Positions 22,667 to 26,589 of a stretch of DNA of 26,589 nucleotides are shown piece after piece; within the stretch, counting starts at the first letter, position 1; every line of letters begins with the position of its first letter. Source of the DNA: Candidatus Aminicenantota bacterium (lineage in GTDB: Bacteria; Acidobacteriota; Aminicenantia; S016-38); contig JAGHBF010000159.1 in NCBI GenBank assembly GCA_021161165.1, forward strand, positions 1 to 26,589, in the 5' to 3' direction. The notes beneath the pieces are model-generated. The model did no database searches, was not told where the DNA came from, and was given only the letters and a program-made list of their open reading frames with translations. The translations under genes and the position numbers were made by a program.

Positions 22667-23221
22667 TCAACCCTCCGTTATTACACTGGAGTAAGCTTCT
22701 TCAGCAGCTGCTCTGTTTTCCTTGGGTTTTACAGGAACACCCTCTTCAATTGCATCCAGTAGAGTTTCAAGCTTAACCACGGGAATGATTTTGGCAAATG
22801 CACCAGCTATTGCTGTATTTACTATAGGTGCTGCTGCACTTCCAAGCCTGTACTTTAGAGCGATTTTTGTTGCATTTACTGTGGCTACCCGGTACTCTTT
22901 GGGAAAATTCAACTCTGAGGGTTTTTTTGATGTGTTAACCAGAATCCATCCGCCGGGTTTTAATCCGTCCAGGAGAGGTACAGCTCCAATTAGTGTTGGG
23001 TCAAGTATAACTATGTGGTCGGGTTCGTAAATTTTGTGCCTTGGCCATATTTTTGTATCAGAAATTCTGGCAAAAGCAGCAACTGGAGCCCCTCTTCTCT
23101 CCACTCCGAATTCAGGAAAGGCTTGTACGTATTTGCCTTCCCTGGTCACCGCATCGGCAAGGATTTTGGAGGCCACAACAGTCCCCTGACCCCCTCTTCC
23201 GTGAAACCTTATTTCTATCAT
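22667..23221 (-). CDS. porC: Pyruvate (2-oxoacid):ferredoxin oxidoreductase, gamma subunit
   Basis: The 184-residue gamma subunit starts IEIRFHGRGGQGTVVASKILA, the hallmark of the family, followed by FPEFGVERRGAPVAAFARIS and a late AAAPIVNTAIAGAFAK. It forms the CoA-side domain of the complex. It is the first gene of porC-D-A-B, an order shared with Thermotoga and many archaea. AGGAGG precedes the ATG, after a leader of roughly 35 nt from the promoter at 23261-23289. Confidence 0.95.
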   Translation of the reverse strand: MIEIRFHGRGGQGTVVASKILADAVTREGKYVQAFPEFGVERRGAPVAAFARISDTKIWPRHKIYEPDHIVILDPTLIGAVPLLDGLKPGGWILVNTSKKPSELNFPKEYRVATVNATKIALKYRLGSAAAPIVNTAIAGAFAKIIPVVKLETLLDAIEEGVPVKPKENRAAAEEAYSSVITEG

Positions 23222-23260
23222 GAGACCTCCTGATATGAAGTATTTAATTTTTTAGATATA

Positions 23261-23289
23261 ATTCTATATTCAACAGGAATGAATGTCAA
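23261..23289 (-). promoter_or_regulatory. Sigma-70 promoter of the por operon
   Basis: Minus-strand TTGACA (23284-23289), 17-bp spacer, TAGAAT (23261-23266). Its -35 box lies one base from the -35 box of the divergent half-ferritin promoter, so the two compete for the same stretch of DNA. Confidence 0.6.
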
Positions 23290-23290
23290 A

Positions 23291-23319
23291 TTGCACAATT
23301 TTTTAAGAATTGTTATCCT
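23291..23319 (+). promoter_or_regulatory. Promoter of the half-ferritin gene with an internal dyad
   Basis: TTGCAC (23291-23296), 17-bp spacer, TATCCT (23314-23319). Between the boxes lies a 6-bp inverted repeat ACAATT/AATTGT with 7 bp between arms (23295-23313), well placed for a repressor. No known regulator consensus (Fur, PerR, Rex) clearly fits. Confidence 0.45.
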
Positions 23320-23355
23320 TATTTTCCTGTTTTATTTGATAAAAGGAGGAATAAA

Positions 23356-23664
23356 ATGCCAGAATTCAGCAATCCGTTTTCGGGATTGAAATCCGACAGG
23401 AAATTAACGAAGGAAGAACTTATAAGAGCTATACGATTTCTTGTTGCCGCAGAATATGAGGCAGTGCAACTTTATATGCAGCTGGCAGACTCTACCGATA
23501 ACGAGCTTGCCAGAGAGGTTCTAATTGATATAGCTAATGAAGAAAGGGTTCATGCCGGAGAATTTCTGCGTCTCTTAAAGGAACTTGATCCTGAGGAAGA
23601 AAAATTTTATAAGGAGGGTTACAGGGAAGTAGAGGAGATAATAGAAAAGATAAACAAAGGTTGA
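23356..23664 (+). CDS. EncFtn-like half-ferritin (rubrerythrin-type, encapsulin-cargo relative)
   Basis: The 102-residue product is a two-helix half-ferritin of the encapsulated-ferritin/rubrerythrin-like family. Helix 1 carries Glu33 in AAEYEA and helix 2 carries Glu62, Glu63 and His66 in NEERVH, matching the E, E and H that bind iron at the dimer interface in EncFtn. The opening PEFSNPFSGL is similar to the ferritin-like part of Pyrococcus-type encapsulins, where the domain is fused to the shell protein. Here it is separate, has no obvious C-terminal cargo peptide, and no shell gene is nearby. It probably oxidises or stores iron, perhaps protecting the por enzyme, whose operon it faces. GGAGG lies before the ATG. 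Confidence 0.85.
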   Translation: MPEFSNPFSGLKSDRKLTKEELIRAIRFLVAAEYEAVQLYMQLADSTDNELAREVLIDIANEERVHAGEFLRLLKELDPEEEKFYKEGYREVEEIIEKINKG

Positions 23665-23711
23665 AAAGTCCGATGTTTGACAATGTAATACTATAAAGTT
23701 ATTCTTAAAAT

Positions 23712-25355
23712 ATGGCTGTAAAAATTTGTCCCAGGTGTGGAAATGAGGTCGAAAAGGATTCCACAACCTGTCCTTTTTGTGGATACGTTTTTGAAGAAGA
23801 TACAGATACAGTAAAACTGGAAACCTATTCAGATTTCAAGGACCTTACCCCCTTGATGGGGAAAATCGGAGAGAAATATGAGATTCTCAAGTTTATAGGA
23901 AAAGGCGGGTTTTCAAAGGTTTTTCTCGTTAGAGATAAGATTCTTGATAGAAGATGTGCCTTAAAGGTTCTGTCTCCTGAGGTGCTGAGTGATCCGGAGA
24001 TGCTTGAAAGGTTTAAAAGAGAGGCAAAACTCTACGCTGCTTTGGAACATCCGAACATAGTTCCTGTCTACGATGTTGGGATATACAACAATGTAGCCTA
24101 TATAATAATGAAATACATAGAGGGAAAAACCCTTAAAAGCATAATAAAAGAATTCGGTCCCCTTCCCCTGGAAGATGTTATTAAGATTACAAAAGATATT
24201 CTATCAGCTCTTCATTATATGCATAGCAGAGGTGTTATACATCGTGATATAAAGCCGGCAAATGTTATTGTGGAAAAGTCTACAGGGAGGGCAATTCTTG
24301 CTGATTTTGGTCTTGCAAAAAAGGTTGGAGAAAGCGCAGGCCTTACCAAAACAGGAGAAATGCTCGGAACTCCATTCTATGTTTCCCCAGAACAGGCAAA
24401 AGGAGAAAAGCTAACTCCGGCTTCGGATATTTACTCTATGGGAATAAGCCTTTTTGAGATGGTTACAGGCAAAGTTCCGTTCACAGGAGAAACACCACTT
24501 CAGATTATGTGGAAGCATGTGAGAGAACCACTTCCAGCGCCTTCAAAATATAACTCTGATATACCATTATTACTGGAACAAATAATTTTGAAGGCTACCG
24601 ATAAGAAACCCAGAAATAGATATAAATCTGCTCTTGAGATGAAAAGGGATATAGATAAACTCGAATTTCAAATACGCGGAATGAGAGCTCTTACAGCAAA
24701 ACATAAGGTTTTGACTCCGAGTAAAATTGTTACTTTACTTGCTGTGCTGGCTGTTGTTGCAGGAGGATATTTCTTTAGAAACAATATAAAGAATTTTGTA
24801 GTATCGACGTTTCATTCTGCAAAGGCAAAAATTGTTAAATTTACCGAACCTGCCCCAAAGAGTTCCCCCCAAGAGAAGATTATAGAAGAAAAGAAGGCTG
24901 CTACTCCTCGAGAAACCCCGTCTATTGCTAGGGTGGAAATCTCAGCAAACCTTCCGAGTAAAGTGTATATTGACGGTAAATATGTTGGAGAAGCACCACC
25001 TGCAATACTTATTTCTCTTAAAGAGGGTAAACACACTGTTAAATTCCTCGCCTCCGGGAGGGTTGGTTACAAAACTCTTTTCGTAAAGGGTGGAAAGGAA
25101 AAACAGAGGGTTTATTACCATTTTTCAAAGTACGCTTTTATAAAAGTTATCGACTCCAATCCTCATGCTGAGGTATATCTTGACGGTAAATTCATAGGAA
25201 TAACCAGATACGAAGGGCTCAAACTTTTGCCAGGAAAACATGTGCTTGAACTCCGAAGAAAAGGATATAAACCTGTAAAAAAGGAAATCCTGGTAAAAGA
25301 AGGGGAAACCCTGGAAATCCTTTCTTTTGAGCTGAAGAAAATCAAAGAAGAATAG
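23712..25355 (+). CDS. Transmembrane Ser/Thr protein kinase with zinc ribbon and two PEGA domains
   Basis: The 547-residue product has, in order: a zinc ribbon (CPRCG at 6-10, CPFCG at 20-24); a Hanks-type kinase domain (about 56-315) with glycine loop GKGGFSKV, Lys85 in CALKV, catalytic loop HRDIKPANV (Asp179), DFG at 198-200, activation segment GTPFYVSPEQ and SDIYSMGISLFEM; a single TM helix (about 338-355); a Lys/Glu/Pro linker; and two PEGA domains (about 405-472 and 474-540) with the pattern VYIDGKYVGEAPP and VYLDGKFIGITRY. All kinase catalytic residues are present. PEGA domains outside the membrane probably sense or bind surface polymers. The kinase side faces the cytoplasm. No ribosome site precedes the ATG; an AT-rich stretch with TATAAA lies 14 bases upstream. 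No phosphatase gene is nearby, and the 3' end overlaps the convergent transporter gene by 14 nt. Confidence 0.95.
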   Translation: MAVKICPRCGNEVEKDSTTCPFCGYVFEEDTDTVKLETYSDFKDLTPLMGKIGEKYEILKFIGKGGFSKVFLVRDKILDRRCALKVLSPEVLSDPEMLERFKREAKLYAALEHPNIVPVYDVGIYNNVAYIIMKYIEGKTLKSIIKEFGPLPLEDVIKITKDILSALHYMHSRGVIHRDIKPANVIVEKSTGRAILADFGLAKKVGESAGLTKTGEMLGTPFYVSPEQAKGEKLTPASDIYSMGISLFEMVTGKVPFTGETPLQIMWKHVREPLPAPSKYNSDIPLLLEQIILKATDKKPRNRYKSALEMKRDIDKLEFQIRGMRALTAKHKVLTPSKIVTLLAVLAVVAGGYFFRNNIKNFVVSTFHSAKAKIVKFTEPAPKSSPQEKIIEEKKAATPRETPSIARVEISANLPSKVYIDGKYVGEAPPAILISLKEGKHTVKFLASGRVGYKTLFVKGGKEKQRVYYHFSKYAFIKVIDSNPHAEVYLDGKFIGITRYEGLKLLPGKHVLELRRKGYKPVKKEILVKEGETLEILSFELKKIKEE

Positions 25356-26541
25356 AAGCAAAAGAAGCAGTCATAAAACTGGCAAGTGTTCCAGCTATAA
25401 GCGCTTTAATACTTAACCTGGTTACAAATTCCTTTTTAGAAGGCGCCAGGGTTCCTATCCCTCCTATCATTATTGCGATACTTCCGAAATTGGCAAAACC
25501 GCAAAGGGCATACGAAGATATAACTATTGCCCTTTGACTGAGAGTGTGATTAACTATGTGGCTATGTAGCTGAAGATATGCCAGGAATTCATTAAAAACA
25601 GTTTTTGTTCCAAGAAGCACACCAACATCTACAGCTTCCTTTGGGGGTATTCCCATGAGAACCGCAAAAGGAGAAAAGGTCCATCCTAAAAGCTTCTCCA
25701 GAGTTATCCCCGTCGGTTTGAGCCACGAGTCCACCATATAAATCATTGCCACAAATGCAATCAACATTGCTGCTATTTGAAGGGAAAGAGCCAGACCATC
25801 TGATGCACCGTTGGCTGCTGCAGAAACAAGATTTCCCCTGTGCCTTTTGTATTTTACGGATTTGATATCGTATGCAGTCTTCGGTGTTTCTGTCTCCGGA
25901 ACCATAATTTTTGAAAGGGCAACAGCCGCCGGTGCTGACATGAGAGAGGCTGCCATCAGGTGTCCTGCAGAAGCTCCAAAGCTAACGTATGTAGCCATAA
26001 CAGAACCTGCTATTGTAGCAAGGAAAGCAGTCATAACAAGAAAAATTTCCGAATCTGTCATTTCCTCAATGTATTCCTTTAACCCTGTTATGGTTTCTAT
26101 TCCCATGAATATGAACAGTGAAGAAGCAAAGGCTTCGGCACCGGAAATCCCCATGGTTCTGTAAAAAATGTGAGCGAGAATTTTTATGGTGTATTCAATA
26201 ATTCTGAGATAGGCAAGAACAGCCATGAAGGAGGAAACAAAGATTATTACTGGCAAAACTTTAAAAGCTACAATGGCTCCAATATTTGTGTCATGCACTA
26301 ATTTTCCGAATAAAAATTCGGCTCCTTTGTCAGAATAACTCAGAAAAGCTAAGAATATCCTGTTGAAAATTTCAAAGAGTTTTATACCCACTGAAGTTTT
26401 AAGCATAAATAAAGCCGTTAAAAACTGGAGGAGAAGGCTAATTAAAACAGTTTTCCAGGGGATGGCTTTTCTGTTAGAAGATAGTGCGAATGCTATTAAA
26501 AGAAAAACAAAAATACCAGTGACAGAGAGAACTTTTTCCAT
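25342..26541 (-). CDS. nupC: Concentrative nucleoside transporter (NupC/CNT family)
   Basis: Imports nucleosides with H+ or Na+. The 399-residue product shows the three CNT parts: an N-terminal helix bundle (about 1-90), a gate region with FVSSFMAVLAYLRI, and the core with GISGAEAFASSLFIFMGIE and MTAFLATIAGSVMATY (first half) and LLGTKTVFNEFLAY, SYALCGFANFGSIAIMIGGIG (second half). The motif NFGSIAIMIGGIG is typical of bacterial CNTs. I chose the ATG at 26541 because GGAGG lies six bases upstream; the TTG at 26556 would place that site inside the gene. Promoter sequence lies at the window edge and cannot be judged. The gene is convergent with the kinase gene, with which it overlaps by 14 nt. 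Confidence 0.95.
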   Translation of the reverse strand: MEKVLSVTGIFVFLLIAFALSSNRKAIPWKTVLISLLLQFLTALFMLKTSVGIKLFEIFNRIFLAFLSYSDKGAEFLFGKLVHDTNIGAIVAFKVLPVIIFVSSFMAVLAYLRIIEYTIKILAHIFYRTMGISGAEAFASSLFIFMGIETITGLKEYIEEMTDSEIFLVMTAFLATIAGSVMATYVSFGASAGHLMAASLMSAPAAVALSKIMVPETETPKTAYDIKSVKYKRHRGNLVSAAANGASDGLALSLQIAAMLIAFVAMIYMVDSWLKPTGITLEKLLGWTFSPFAVLMGIPPKEAVDVGVLLGTKTVFNEFLAYLQLHSHIVNHTLSQRAIVISSYALCGFANFGSIAIMIGGIGTLAPSKKEFVTRLSIKALIAGTLASFMTASFASILL

Positions 26542-26589
26542 GTTAACCTCCGGCAAAGGTTTTAAATTGTTAATAACATAAGGTTATAA

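Noticed and set aside
1..26589. CRISPR arrays, insertion sequences, phage or integrase genes, attachment sites
   Set aside because: No regularly spaced repeats, transposase-like proteins or duplicated ends around the tRNA were seen; the tRNA 3' end is not repeated nearby.

Overview
The window is AT-rich, densely packed bacterial chromosome, most likely from an anaerobe. Evidence for anaerobiosis is a four-gene 2-oxoacid (pyruvate-type) ferredoxin oxidoreductase, a minimal two-gene SUF system of the kind common in archaea and anaerobic bacteria, and an EncFtn-like half-ferritin. A class III-signal pseudopilin, a TTxPEGA-type Ser/Thr kinase (zinc ribbon, kinase, TM, two PEGA domains), an outer-envelope style SPOR protein, a lipoprotein hydrolase and two sigma-54 promoters point to a diderm bacterium of a deep, poorly cultivated lineage. 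Aminicenantes/Acidobacteriota-like is my guess only; nothing here fixes the taxon. No CRISPR array, insertion sequence, phage gene or rRNA was seen.

Layout. 1-997: start of a truncated membrane-protein gene on the minus strand, then a broken small secreted-protein gene facing left. A divergent pair of sigma-54 promoters lies between that broken gene and a secreted Ig-like protein gene (998-1921, plus). Riboflavin synthase follows, then a short TPR-like coding remnant. 2736-17230: about 14.5 kb on the minus strand only. Read in transcription order it holds an envelope block (DUF362 protein, SPFH/slipin, SPOR protein, penicillin-acylase family hydrolase), the macromolecular-synthesis pair dnaG-rpoD, a CAU tRNA (probably Ile2), a CdsZ-type zinc-ribbon coiled-coil protein, an NlpC/P60 lipoprotein, a LOG-family protein, sufC-sufB, a GspG-like pseudopilin, an ABC ATPase and permease, and a membrane-anchored TPR protein. 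Many neighbours overlap by 4-28 nt, so translation is probably coupled.

17231-20318: back-to-back promoters drive the DUF362 operon leftward and an orphan leuD-type gene rightward. A convergent two-gene unit (4-TM protein and MTH1187 thiamine-binding protein) and an aldehyde dehydrogenase follow, the latter ending at a strong hairpin terminator. 20319-23221: porC-porD-porA-porB operon on the minus strand. 23222-23355 is a compact divergent regulatory region shared with the half-ferritin gene (plus). A kinase gene (plus) and a nucleoside transporter of the NupC/CNT family (minus, convergent and overlapping) close the window.

The least ordinary features are: the divergent sigma-54 pair with one broken arm; several transcript-first genes whose -10 box sits so close to the ATG that the mRNA would be leaderless; the minimal sufCB pair without sufS, sufD or sufU; and the TPR tail stranded after riboflavin synthase.
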